A DNA stretch of 64,000 bases, taken from Gigaspora rosea (lineage: Eukaryota; Glomeromycota; Glomeromycetes; Diversisporales; Gigasporaceae). A program made the position numbers and the translations under genes. The notes beneath the pieces are model-generated. The model had not been told where the DNA came from and made no database searches. It was given only the letters and a program-made list of their open reading frames with translations. Positions 44,541-55,999 of this stretch are shown one piece after another. The stretch spans positions 254,810 through 318,809 of the forward strand of contig QKWP01000071.1 in the NCBI GenBank assembly GCA_003550325.1, read 5' to 3'. The first letter of the stretch is position 1. Each line of letters starts with the position of its first letter.

Positions 44541-44915
44541 AGTGTCATCTGCCAAATAACTTTGTTATTTGGGGGTCGTCTAAAGCCATGTACTCACATA
44601 ACATTTTTGTATAAATCAACCTACCAGAGTCATGAAATTTTGTTTACATGGATTAGCCTAAAGAAGACAAAAAATTAAAAAAAAGCAAGAACATAAAAAC
44701 GGCAGTCCAAACCTGTCTTGGACCATTAATAAAAAATGCCAGGAAGGCAATTTTACCTAGATGTTTGTTCTAACCCTAACCCTGACCCTAATGCTAAACA
44801 GTCTCTAACCCTAATTTTTTTAACTAAAATTTCAAAAAATCACGTGAGTACATAGCTCTGTTATTTGTAATCACTACCAAATAATTCGAGTTATTTGGCA
44901 AGCACTATTATAGTG
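44541..44915. repeat. foldback element
   Basis: TGCCAAATAACTTTGTTATTTGG and GCCATGTACTCAC at the left complement GTGAGTACATAGC and AATTCGAGTTATTTGGCA at the right. The filling contains short CCCTAA repeats (44772-44815). Confidence 0.65.
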
Positions 44916-44969
44916 AGCTGCCAGATAACTATATATTATTAGTAGTTTATTACATTGCTGTGGTCTCAT

Positions 44970-45530
44970 ATCTGCATCACAAATTGACCTGGGTCATTTC
45001 ATGACCGGTGAAAATCGAGAAATAACGTGTCAATTCAAAATCGATGTAAATTCAGAAACGATGCGGAACATTCTCACCTAATTTCGTTTTATTATACGTG
45101 CTATCTCAATGTAACATGAATATCAAATCTGGTATGTTACACTAGCACAGCCATTAACATGTGAAACCATATGCCCAATCAAATGCAAGATTTTGCTGAC
45201 ACCATTCTAGATGGCTGACTATGTTCCTGGTAAAGTCGAGAAGGTGAAAAAGTTGGGTAGGTGAAAATGTCAGGGAGATGAAAAATGTTGAGGAGGTGAA
45301 AATGTTGGGAAGGTTAAAAAGTCGGATAGATGAAAATATTGGAAGGTGAAAATGTTGGAGGATAAAAAAAGTCGGGGAGATGAAGAAGAAGTCAGGGAGG
45401 TGAAAATGTCGGGAAGGTTAAAATGTTGGGGAGGTGAAATTGTTGGGTTGATGAAAAAGTCAGGGAGGTGAAAAGGTCGTAAAGTTGGGAAGATAAAAAA
45501 GTCGAGTAGATGAAAATGCCAATCACTCAA
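44970..45530 (+). repeat. mobile minisatellite repeat, inverted relative to 23.7-25.0 kb
   Basis: In order: block S2 (44975-45130), block S1 (45137-45235, TTTTGCTGACACCATTCTAG) and a TGTCGGGAGGTGAAAA-type minisatellite (45236-45520). The copy at 23.7-25.0 kb has the same order on the other strand with about 380 bp extra between S2 and S1. Confidence 0.75.
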
Positions 45531-46200
45531 TCACATATAGCAGAATTACGTGACAGAGTTAATCAAATTATACCAACGATCCGGATGAAAAAAAAAAATA
45601 AATAAAAAACTTAAAAAAAAATATAAAAACGGTAGTTTGAACCTATCTTGGTGTATTACAATTTTACTTATTAAATCATCAACACAACAATCATCGACAC
45701 AACATCATCATAACAACATTGCGATATTATATAAAACATTTTTAACTAAATCAAATGCACTTTTTTCTATCTTCAAATCAAATGTGCTTTTTTCTATATT
45801 AGTTGCTTTTATAATTTGGTTTCCTTGACTATTTTTCTTTTTTATCTATCTTTTATCTCTTTTTTATTTTTTAAATTTATCTTTAATCCTTTTTCATTTT
45901 ATTATTGATCCTTTACAGTTTATTATTTATCCTTTATCATCTATTCTTTAAAATTTTGAGAGATAATAACTACCGTGTCCTCTGCAAATCTCTATCATCC
46001 ATATAGGTATGTAAATATAAACTTCTGATCTATATAATGGGTTGTTAGTCTTAATCATATTATAATTTAGATGATGTTTTGCTTTGATAAAATCTACTCA
46101 TCATTGCCTTTTCGCAAAAGCAAACTTGTAAAATGATTATTAAGATGATATAGTACTACATGTTTTTTTTTAGTTCCATATCTCTATTCAAATGAAAACA
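45531..46200. other. non-coding DNA with short TTATCCTTT repeats
   Basis: A 70-bp piece near 45590-45660 (AAAAACGGTAGTTTGAACC) recurs at 44690-44735. No gene seen. Confidence 0.35.
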
Positions 46201-46207
46201 TTACCAT

Positions 46208-46709
46208 TGTTATGAAATCGCTCGGAAGCACGTGACGTCAATTTTGCTGGAGTTCCCGCTGATCACCCGTTGAAACTGCTTTTTGCGCACAGCCCATCGA
46301 TTGAATGAAATCGACTAAATCGGGAAGGACATTAAATGCAAGATTAAAGAAGTTTGATATGGCGTGATGGGAAAAATTGTGGGATAGAAGATAAAAATTA
46401 ATAAATCCTATACGAAGTAGAATAGTATAAAAAGAACATGTAGTTCACTATTCCGCTGTATTGGTTTTTGATTATGTTTGATTAGATCTTGTCCTGTAAT
46501 AAAGACAAACCGATCTTGGTTTCTTTGTCCCTCGTTAAGAAAAACTTGTCTCGTGAACTCACCTTATACCCGATACGCCTTAGCCTTGCCAAATCGTACC
46601 GCCTCTCACATTGGGTATATTGTGAGGTGCTTCTTTGGTCTTGGTGGTTTGTGGTTGTCCGTCCTGTGACGCCGTCCCGGATTTCCGCCTTCGACACCAT
46701 CTAATTACA
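46208..46709 (+). mobile_element. solo LTR, 502 bp
   Basis: The element begins TGTTATGAAATCGCTCGG, ends CTAATTACA and is flanked by an exact 5-bp duplication ACCAT (46203-46207, 46710-46714), the signature of an LTR retrotransposon. A TATA box (GTATAAAAAG, about 46427) and an AATAAA signal (about 46498) sit in the expected U3-R order. No internal region or second LTR remains, so it is a recombination footprint. GC content is higher than the surroundings. Reading frames of 63-72 codons inside it are incidental. A Ty3 or Ty1 origin cannot be told apart. Confidence 0.85.
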
Positions 46710-46714
46710 ACCAT

Positions 46715-47720
46715 ATGATTTTTTACAACCCCAACTCAATTTTAACAGAGCATTGATTATAATAATCGAATCAAATAAAAGAAAAAACCAATAAGTGATC
46801 TTGGTGCTAATAAAAAACCAAGGTAATCTAATTATTACAAGATTGCGCTTCTTGTCATTTTGCATCATCATTAGAGTAATGTATTTTGTTTGATATTTAG
46901 GTGTATATTTTTATTTTGTAGTATGAAACGCAAATGCAAAGACAATTATATTATGGTATCTATAAATACTATATATTTTTTGTTTTATATATTTTATTAA
47001 CCTTTTTGTTTAGTATTTGTCGTCAAAATACATATTTGACATATTTAGATCACGTTGATTAAAATCAAATCCGCATTACAAATATTTCAGTATTTTAATA
47101 CTTGATCGAATATTTAAATTACGGTGAAAAAAAGAAACAAAACAATAGAACATAAGGAATATCAACGTTATTTCGTGGATGAAGCAACTAGCAAAAAATA
47201 AATAAAATAATAATAATAATAATAAATCTAATGTCTCATCGAAATACAATCAATACATTCATTATTTTTGTCGAGAGATTTTATTTAATGATCACTTTAC
47301 ATTATACATCGACCAAAACAAGTGTATATTACATCGTTTAATAATAAAATTCGTGTCTTTAAAAAAATTAATTAGCCAATAAAATTAACTTGCCTACTGA
47401 AATTCATTCCTTATTTCTAAACTTCACATAATGTAAAGTACAAATGTATAATTTTTAATAATAAAAGATGATTTCGGTTATATTTGATGTATAGTCTTGA
47501 TTTTAAAAATTGCCTAACAGAAGGAATTAATCGGCCTAAAGAAAAATTGCTTCATTTCTAGTTAGTCGGGCATAAAACAATCGTTGTAAGGATAATGCAA
47601 ATATTAAAGTTATTTCATTATTGATTATGTTATAACTAAATATGCAAGTTTTATTTATTGATTTTTATCAAATTTTACACTAGTTACAAAATTAACATGT
47701 CATTCAAACGTTTTATTAAA
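46715..47720. other. AT-rich intergenic DNA
   Basis: No gene or repeat recognised apart from an AAT microsatellite at 47204-47226. This is the 3' flank of the membrane-protein gene. Confidence 0.35.
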
Positions 47721-47721
47721 A

Positions 47722-48872
47722 CTATGCTAGATCCAAATTAGAATTTAATTTAAAATTATCAAGTTCAGCTTTAATAAATTCTTCTTCCTCATCAAATACT
47801 ACTCTATTTTCCTCAAAATCTATATCATCATCATCATCATCCTCATCGAGAATTCTACTATATCCATGATCTGAGAATAAAGCATTTTTATACAATTTTA
47901 AAAATCGAACACTTTTAAATTCACATTTTTGACCAGTTCTTTTTGAACATGAAATTAATATCCAAACAGACATAGCATATAATACACAAAGTATTGGAAA
48001 TACCAACATGCATAATAAGTTTGTTAATCTGATATTACATGCTAATCGAAGTTCTGACGTTTCATATGTGTAATTTTGTGGGCATGTAAATGGGATATCA
48101 CCCATTTCATTAAATGTTAAAAATGTATATAAGCCTGAAAAATATTAAATAAAAAAAATTGATCAGAATATTTGAAAAAGGTAAAAGAAATACTTGAACA
48201 TCGTATGATGAAACTTGCCTGGAACAATTATCCATAAAACTGGACATAAATATCTATAAAAAAAAAAAAAATTCGAAATATGTCTAGTATTAAAAATGAG
48301 TACAGAAATAGATTTTTCCAAGACATTGATTGATAAATGATAAATACATTAAAGCTCTTATAAAGTATCGTTTCTGCATAAATATATCAGATATACTACT
48401 ATCTTTGCTGATTAAACAGCAAAAAAATGTTGTAGCTATGAAAATTCGAAAAAAACGATAAATAAAAGAAGTAACCACGTAAAATAAAATAAAGAATTAA
48501 ATTTGAATCTGTTGTTTTACCAATCGGAAAAGATGAAGTACACAAGTACCTGGAAAAAAAATTTAACACAAATGGTAAATAATACTATCATCGTATTCAT
48601 TAAGAGAAATGTTGCAAAAATGATAAAAAAGATAATATTACAAAATTTCGATTAACCAGTTTAATTTTAGCGCACCATTAGTTGAAATAAAGGCAAAGAT
48701 CNAAAAAAAAAAAAAAAAAAATCAAAGGAGTATTAGAATTCTTAAAATTAACAAAAAACATGGATCTTTAACTAATCTTACCAAACATTGGACAAAAAGC
48801 AATCAATAATAGAGTTGGATACGCGAACAAAGCGGTTAGGACACAAAACGGAAAAAATGAAAGATATGCCAT
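47722..48872 (-). CDS. multi-exon membrane protein, function unknown
   Basis: Exon 1 (48872-48782) starts MAYLSFFPFCVLTALFAYPT, a hydrophobic signal-anchor or first membrane helix, and ends at TTTG/GTAAG. A 29-nt exon (48549-48521) fits by phase. Exon 3 (48253-48219) joins exon 4 (48134-47722) through a GC-AG intron (CAG/GCAAGT...TTCAG/GC), giving YLCPVLWIIVPGLYTFLTF, a second helix. Exon 4 has an extracellular-like Cys stretch (FTCPQNYTYETSEL), a third helix (LLCMLVFPILCVLYAMSVWI), a basic segment, then an acidic tail with a DEDDDDDD run. The junction between the 29-nt exon and exon 3 is off by one base, so an exon or a base is missed. One N (48702) lies in intron 1. I do not recognise the family; a cell-surface receptor or transporter fragment is possible. 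Confidence 0.6.
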
Positions 48873-49394
48873 AATGCTGTAATATGAATTTCAAGACGAA
48901 TGTTAATAAGTTATAACGTTTAAAATTTTTAAATAGAGAGTAGAAATTTTTAACATTGTAATTTAGTACTAACAATAAAGAGTTCGCACGAATGGCGTTT
49001 GATTTGTAGAAAACTTGACAAAAACATGGTTTTGGACAATAAGGTTTCTACTAAAGGAAAATCATTCTATACGTCGGAGGCTTAGCGTTATACATGGCTT
49101 AGAGTATTATTATTGTAAACCTTCGCTGAGAAATTTATTATCCGAAAGTGACCGGATTTTATCAATCATTTAAAAGTGTCTTACTCAATAAAGGCATTAT
49201 ATGATCGCACGATAAACTTCAAACTTGATGAATTTTAATAAATCAACATCTGATATTACGAAAAAAGTCAGATTAACGCTCTACTTTTGTTATTACTATA
49301 ATTTAAAGTTTGCAATTATCTCTGAATGAATATATAATAATAATACATATATAACTGAGTATAATTGTTATTTTTATTACTGTACCATTAAATA

Positions 49395-49970
49395 AAGGAT
49401 TTTTTGACGTTGATTGGCTGGGGCTGAGGGAACGAAAGCCTTTCAAGCCTTACTCTATTGAATTTCAGGGATGCCCGGCTTCCGGTTCGACTAGTCCTGG
49501 TTTAGCATATATTGTACATATTAACTGATTTAATAAAATAATGGTTTTGAAAAAATATAACTTTGTATATAGCTGATATTTAAAGTTTCGGTACAACTTT
49601 TAATTTAATTTCGGGTAGAACTTTATCGACTAATTTCGCTAAAATTAAATATTAGCCACCGGGAAAGTAACCATTGTCGGATGTTTATTAATTGATCAAG
49701 TATTGCGCAATACCTTTCCTGATATGTAATTTTAGTTCATGATTTTGCAAACAAATAAAAGGAATTTACTACGTTGAAATTGTATTTTTCTATTTTTCTA
49801 CTTTATAACGCAGAAATTTATACGCTTAAAACAATAGTAATGTTTGAATAGTCGATAATTGGCTGGAGCTGAGGAAAGCGAAATGAAGGCCTTTAAGCTA
49901 TACTCTACGAGTTTTCTGAAATGTCTGGCTCCCGCTTAAACTGGTCCTGATTTAGGTTCTGAATCCAAAA
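49395..49970 (+). repeat. two dispersed copies of a 110-bp repeat
   Basis: GATTGGCTGGGGCTGAGGGA...GCCTTACTCTA...ATGCCCGGCTTCCGG occurs at 49405-49505, and a diverged copy (ATTGGCTGGAGCTGAGGAAA...CTGGCTCCCGCTT) at 49858-49960. The rest of 49000-51120 shows no gene. Confidence 0.65.
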
Positions 49971-49999
49971 AATGAACCTAAATTAGGTTCAATTTTTTT

Positions 50000-51120
50000 G
50001 GTGCTGAAATCTTGGTTTAGATATGCCGTAGTAGCTGACTTTTAATAGAATACTTTAAATGATGTAATAAAAGAATTTCTTACAGTAGTGTTTGTATTCG
50101 ACCCTTATTTTTCGATTTGATAAAGTCAATATTTAAAAATCGGCTTAGCCGGCTGTCATCCTAATTGGTTAATCATGTAACACGTGTCTTTAAATGGTTA
50201 TCAGTCAATATTAAAAAAAATTTCCATAACTTCGATCACTAGATCAAAAAGTGTAAACTTTATAATATGGTACAGCCACTTATTTATTTATATTTAAAGA
50301 CATGTTAGATAAAATTTCGCGTTAAAAACTTTATCAAAAAGTTAAAAATTGTAGTGGCATAATGAAATCTTGATATTTACCTGGCACAGATTTCAGATGT
50401 GCGTAGCCAAAAGAAACTATTCTAATATCTAAGTCGATTGTTTTTTGAAAAGTTGTTAAGTCGACAAAATCGACTGCAAAACGCTATTTGTTAGAAAATA
50501 AGAATTATTCTGTATCATCATATTGTAAGCAAGCATTCCTTGAATGTATGCCAGGTTGTTAGCGCATTAATATACAATAGTAAAAATTATAGATTTAATA
50601 AAACGAAACACTATTTTTCAAAGATTCTAGAAGTTATTTATACTCGATTCATGTTCTTTTTATTTTTGAAAAAATATGTTTTCCTTTGTTTCTTCACATC
50701 AAAGACTATTAATATATATATATTTCATTAGAGTTGTTTTCAAGCGGGAAATTAAATGAGGAACTTTTAAGAAAGATGCAATATATATAAAAGGACTAAT
50801 GAAAGTTAATGCAGCAGGTGGTGATAATTAAACAAATAGAAGTAGTAAATAGTATACATTTAATCAATAAATGATGTAGTTTTTTTTGATAAAGTTAATC
50901 AAATAATTAATTAATAGCGATAGTGTTTTCAAATTTTTTACAATTCAGAATGACAATAATTCTTCTTTTTAATTAAAGTTATTAAATAATAAGTATTGGG
51001 AGGAAATAATATATAGTTTATAAAAAAATTATTATTTGAATTGAAGAATTTTACGTAATTTGCTTGTCCATATTTTAACACAAAAAAAAGGAATAATAGT
51101 AACACTCTCCCTAACCTAAT
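50000..51120. other. AT-rich intergenic DNA
   Basis: Nothing supported beyond short frames of about 60 codons. Confidence 0.35.
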
Positions 51121-51122
51121 CA

Positions 51123-51646
51123 TTAAGGGTAGAGGATAGGTAGATCATTTATCATATGATTTTGGTGGTACAATTTGTTCTTTTTAAAATTAAGAAAATT
51201 TTTATTAAGCAAATGATTTTAAATTCATAATAAAGGTTGTAGAATAGACTTTTCTGATTCTAACAGTAGTAAAATCAGTAATATTGGTTAAATATTTACT
51301 GAGAAACATGTACTTGAAGATTGGGTATCACTATTTGTTTACAAAAAATCATATGATAATCATATGATGTAACTAATCAAAATTAACTATTTGTGTAACT
51401 ATGGAGAATTTGGATTGACTACAGAGAACTTTACCATATATACAAGTATATTTTTTTAAAAATATTTTATTATTAAAATTTATATTATTAGAAAGAGCAT
51501 GTTTTAATCTACAAATTACAAAATTTTAACAAAAATTAAATGTTATTATAAAAAGTTTTATTAGTAGCATATTTCTAATTTCTATATAAAATCATTTGTA
51601 CTACCAAAATCATATGATAAGTGATCTATGTATCCTCTACCCTTAA
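51123..51646. mobile_element. MITE with 50-bp TIRs
   Basis: TTAAGGGTAGAGGATA...GATCATTTATCATATGATTT at the left complements AAATCATATGATAAGTGATC...TATCCTCTACCCTTAA at the right. The ends allow a TAA or TTAA target. An inner arm of the shared-skeleton type lies at 51220-51300. Confidence 0.75.
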
Positions 51647-52003
51647 GAGGATTCACTCATTAAATATACATACTTTTAATTTTTGTAATTATGTTTGACA
51701 TACTCTATTTACATACAAAGTAATTGCATATAGTTTCAGGAGCAGAGCAGAGGAACTTAATTTCAGAAAAAAATTCTATATGGGCTGACTTCAGTTCAAG
51801 CAAATTTTAATTAGCACATTATCAATAATCAATTAGCTTTTAAAAATATAAACATATTATTTAACTTTTATTATATATAATACATTATTCTTTCAAATTG
51901 ATATATACAATTTATTACAAAATTTTTATTTTACAAATTATAACTGGCAGTGATAATCACTGGTATCATATGACATATAAAATATATATACGCAAAAAAT
52001 TGT

Positions 52004-54290
52004 TTTTTTTTGAAATTCGGCAGTCATGCCACAACTTTTATTTTATTTTTTATTATTTTTTTTTTTTTATAAGCGAGATCTTGTCTCAGGTTATTTATTA
52101 TTATTAATATAGTTTGATACTTTACAAAGTATATGTTGTATATTAAATTTTACTAAACTGAGACTTAGGCTACTGTACCTACGATCTAGACTTAGCTAAG
52201 AGCAGCAATTGCCGCCACTTAGACTATGAAAAAAGAAATAAATGATATTATGACAGGCCTATTGCCTGCCCTTAGCTAAAGCGGATCAAAAACCAAGCAA
52301 ATGCTGTGAAAGTTTCTATGTCTATTTACAAAGAGCTATTTTATACAGTTTTATAGAAAGAAAACACAGAGCGAAAGGATTTTTAAATTGGGATATTTGG
52401 TATTTGTAGGTAAGTTAGAAGGGTTGTATAAGTTGGGTAGTTGAATGATCGTAGATAAGTTAGACGGAAATGTAGAATATAGTAATAGAATATATAGAAG
52501 TTCTGGTGTATATTCAGGTTGAGTAGTGGATGGTTATTGATGGTTCCGGTGCATAGTCGGGATAGATGGTCATGTTTTGGTTATAGTCGGATTGTATAGT
52601 AGTTGGTCGGATTAATCACATGTTATTTTGATGGTTTGTTGTGAGGGTCGATTTGGTAACATATGTTTGTCGATTTGTTGTGAGAGTCGATTAGGTGACG
52701 TGTGTTGTTTTGATATTGTAGATTATTCTGTTTTTGTAGATGATGATGTAATAGTTTGGTTTGATAGGGGTAAGCCAGAACGCCCACTTTTGCGTAAATT
52801 TTTGTAATATTTTGTAGAGGTGCAGTGATATCTAGTATTTGGGTTGTGTTGAGTGTAAAATAAAGTATTATTGTGTGTATGTTGTAACTCTAATGATAGA
52901 GTATAGTATAGTTGTGTGGTTGTATAATAAAGTATACTCGCGGAGCGAGGTTTGAGTAAAATTGTCTGACTTACTAGTTTCTTTGCCGAAGACAAAGCTA
53001 CTAGTGCAAACTTAAAAATTTTAGCAGATTTTTAGACTAAGTAGGAGTGGGTAACTAGTATGTAAGGAAAGGCAGTAGTTGGGAAATGTTCGTGTACAGT
53101 ATAACTGTGTATTTTTCTTATTTAAGCCGCTGAAAAATGGGTATGGGTAAAAACATAATAAAATGGAGATCAGCGGAAAGAGTTCATCAACTTTTATTTT
53201 ATCAATTATGTAATGCCGGTACAACATGATTACCTACTTTGAGATACAAATACTAAAGTGTGACCCACCCAGGTATCTTAAAGATCCTTAAATATGACCT
53301 GCTATATCAAACAATTCTCTCATCAAAACTCCTCTTCTCAATAGATTTAGAGTATCCAAATCACTAATTGGAGTTTGCCGCCTGTCATAACCACCTACTT
53401 TCTAATCCTCTTCTTCTAACTTCTCGAGTAGCAGGATACTAGCAGGATTCTACCAGAAAACAAAAAGGTATAAAAAAAATAAAAGGAAAAATAAAATGGG
53501 GGAAATCTACACAACCTAAATGAAAAACCAAAGTAATATAAAATAAAATGAAAAGAAAGAAGAAGAAGGCACAAAGTAAGCGACTATGATAGTACTGTTT
53601 ATGCCTGTGCCCGACAATAAAAATTATATAATACTGCGCAAGGAAACGCCTCGATTAAGTATGATATGTACATGTTGAGAAAAGAAAAAAAAGAAACTAC
53701 ACCTAATAGAACGTTCTAGAAAGAAATTTTATTTCGAAGTCTACTCCAAAAAACCTCACATAGCATTCACTGTTTATCTTCAAAGACCCGATTTCACTCG
53801 TGACTTGATTCTGATTTGGTAGGCGCATTCCTGATTTGGAAAGAGTAAACAATGCTGATCTTTTGGAGGGGGTAAACCAAAATGCCCACTTTTTTGAAAT
53901 TTCGAAAAGTCCAAAGGGGCGTAAGTAAGGAGTACCAAACTTAAAGGACTTTGATGGAGTTACGTATATAGAATAATATATCTAACCAAGCCTTTACTTC
54001 TATTTTCATATCCATAAGACTTGACAAAGCTCTAGAGTTTCTCTACTACGTCTTTGCTCAATAGTACCAAAGCTCGCCAAGGTGCCTTGCTTAAAAGTCT
54101 GCATATCATTTTCATCTTTATTTCAGGAGCAGAACATCCAGTGAGTGGACTTTGTACCCGATAGCAGCTTTGGTGAAGTTTTGTTGTGTATAGTTATATT
54201 AACTATAGAGTTTTTGTAGGTCGGAGTTCTTGAAAAATTTGGTACGAGGGATCGATAGAAAGAGTTGCTTTCATTTTTGTCATGCTCCTG
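52004..54290 (-). mobile_element. family C A-tailed retroelement, split by a family B retroelement
   Basis: The minus-strand 3' tail (ACTGCCGAATTTC plus A8) is at 51997-52030; the body resumes at 53203 and reaches about 54290. The body shares AGCAGGTCA.ATTTA...GGTGGGTC.CACTTTA with family C at 39.2 kb. Flanks near 51985 (ACGCAAAAAATT) and 54292 (ATGCAAAAATTT) may be its target duplication. No intact frame. Confidence 0.65.
52047..53187 (-). mobile_element. A-tailed retroelement (family A/B), 1,141 bp, full copy
   Basis: Exact 15-bp duplication CAACTTTTATTTTAT at 52032-52046 and 53188-53202; poly(A) is seen as T12 at about 52058-52069. It is the uninterrupted homologue of 31830-33655. It landed in the tail of the family C element. 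Confidence 0.9.
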
Positions 54291-54474
54291 TATGCAAAAA
54301 TTTTAATTTATCATTAACTATTATTGCATTAATTTTATTTTTACGTACGTACATATGTATGTATATATTACTTAATTTTTAGATGATTGTTATTACCAAA
54401 AACTTGCTCTTGAAGAATTGGCTTTAACTATTCTATCAGCTACACACAACTATATATACATTTAAATAAATCAC

Positions 54475-55013
54475 TTAAGTACTAGTCCGCGAGTGAGCGA
54501 CAGTAGCATCATAGTAGCATTATAGTAAAATTTGGTGAAAATTTAATATAAATTTTTATATTAATATGTAATCTGCAGCTGCTACAAAGTAAAGTTAATT
54601 TTTTACTAAGTTAACGATACATGTCCACTAATTGAAAGTTGTAGAGCTTGTCGAGACGCATCTAACGGTGGTTAGATCATCCAAATCGGCCCAGTGGATA
54701 GCAAGATATCGTCGAAAAACGATTGGCTAACTATATAAAATTCTGTGTTTATATAGATATTTTATATAGTCGGCCAATCGTTTTTCGATGATATCTCGCC
54801 ATCCATTGGGCCGATTTGGATGATCTAACCACCGTTAGATGCGTCTCGACGAGCTCTACAACTTTCAATTAGTGGACATGGATCGTTAGCTTAGTAAAAA
54901 ATAAACTTTACTTTGTAGCAGCTGCAGATTACATATTAATATAAAAATTTATATTAAATTTCACCAAATTTTACTATAAAATTACTGTCGCTCACTCACG
55001 GACTAGTACTTAA
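54475..55013. repeat. 539-bp near-perfect palindrome (family F1 foldback)
   Basis: Arms of about 265 bp run from TTAAGTACTAGTCCGCGAGT to its complement ACGGACTAGTACTTAA, centred near 54744. The arms contain GTAGCAGCTGCAGATTAC-type sequence and the F1 core (ACATGTCCACTAATTGAAAG, TTAGATCATCCAAATCGGCC). TTAA at each tip suggests a TTAA or TAA target. The high arm identity implies a recent origin. Confidence 0.92.
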
Positions 55014-55019
55014 TTATGA

Positions 55020-55430
55020 GTAGGACAGCTTATATTGCTTCGTTTACACTTAGCAACACCTACAGAGTTCACTTTGCTCATCCTGTAGTTGCTTGCTATG
55101 GCTGTTGCCTCCACTCTGCTCCTATTTTCTAAACCAATTCTAACTCTAACCCTAAACATAACGCTAATTTTCTATCTCAACTATATCAAAAATCAAAGAA
55201 TATAAAAACCTAATGTATGGTACAATAAACAATTCAAACACAACATGAAAAAAAAAGACCAACACCAATAATAAATAAATCCAGTAATATATCAAAAAGC
55301 ATAATGATAGCGACCTATTCTGAACTTGAAAAGAATTATTAGCACAAGCATACAACTAAATCAAAAAATAAATAAATAAATGCTTGGCTATACAGTTGAG
55401 AAACCCAATGCCAAAGATAATGCACCAGTA
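55020..55430. other. non-coding spacer
   Basis: No gene; a short CTAACCCTAAAC patch at about 55140. Confidence 0.3.
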
Positions 55431-55930
55431 ACAAACCAGACAATACTCATATAAAAATTCTCCAGTAGCACACTATTAATGAAAGAGACTTTAAACTGAC
55501 AATACTAAAGACAAAAAAATCTAGGTAACACACCCAAAAAAATAAGCACCAAAGTGGATGATACCAACAATAAAAAAAGGAAAATAAATAATAAAAAAAG
55601 AATAATTAGTGACAAAAAAGAAACACCTATCAAAGCCAAATAAAGAAGCATAAAACTAAATAACTACTATCAAAAAAAATTTGTATCACAGGAAACACTA
55701 AATTAGATAACACCAATGGCAAAAAGGAAAGCACCAAACTAAAAGACACCAATGACAAAAAGGAAAGCACCAAACTGAAAGACACCAATAACAAAAAAAC
55801 TGTATTACTAGAAACACCAAATTGGATAGTATTAGCAACAAAAGGAAATTACAATACCAACAATATAAAAACTATATTACAAAAAACACAAGAACTGGAT
55901 GGCACCAATAATAAAAAAAGCACATCAATA
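55430..55930. repeat. degenerate minisatellite, AAAGACACCAATAACAAAAA-type unit
   Basis: Roughly a dozen imperfect copies of a 30-40-nt unit (GCACCAAACTGAAAGACACC, AATGACAAAAAGGAAA). Confidence 0.7.
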
Positions 55931-55999
55931 AAATAGATAATAATCTGAAACTAAAAAAAGAGCAAGAATAAATATTAGTACTGTACTAAAATAATAACA

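Noticed and set aside
46478..46704. Three overlapping frames of 63-72 codons
   Set aside because: They fall within the solo LTR and overlap on both strands.
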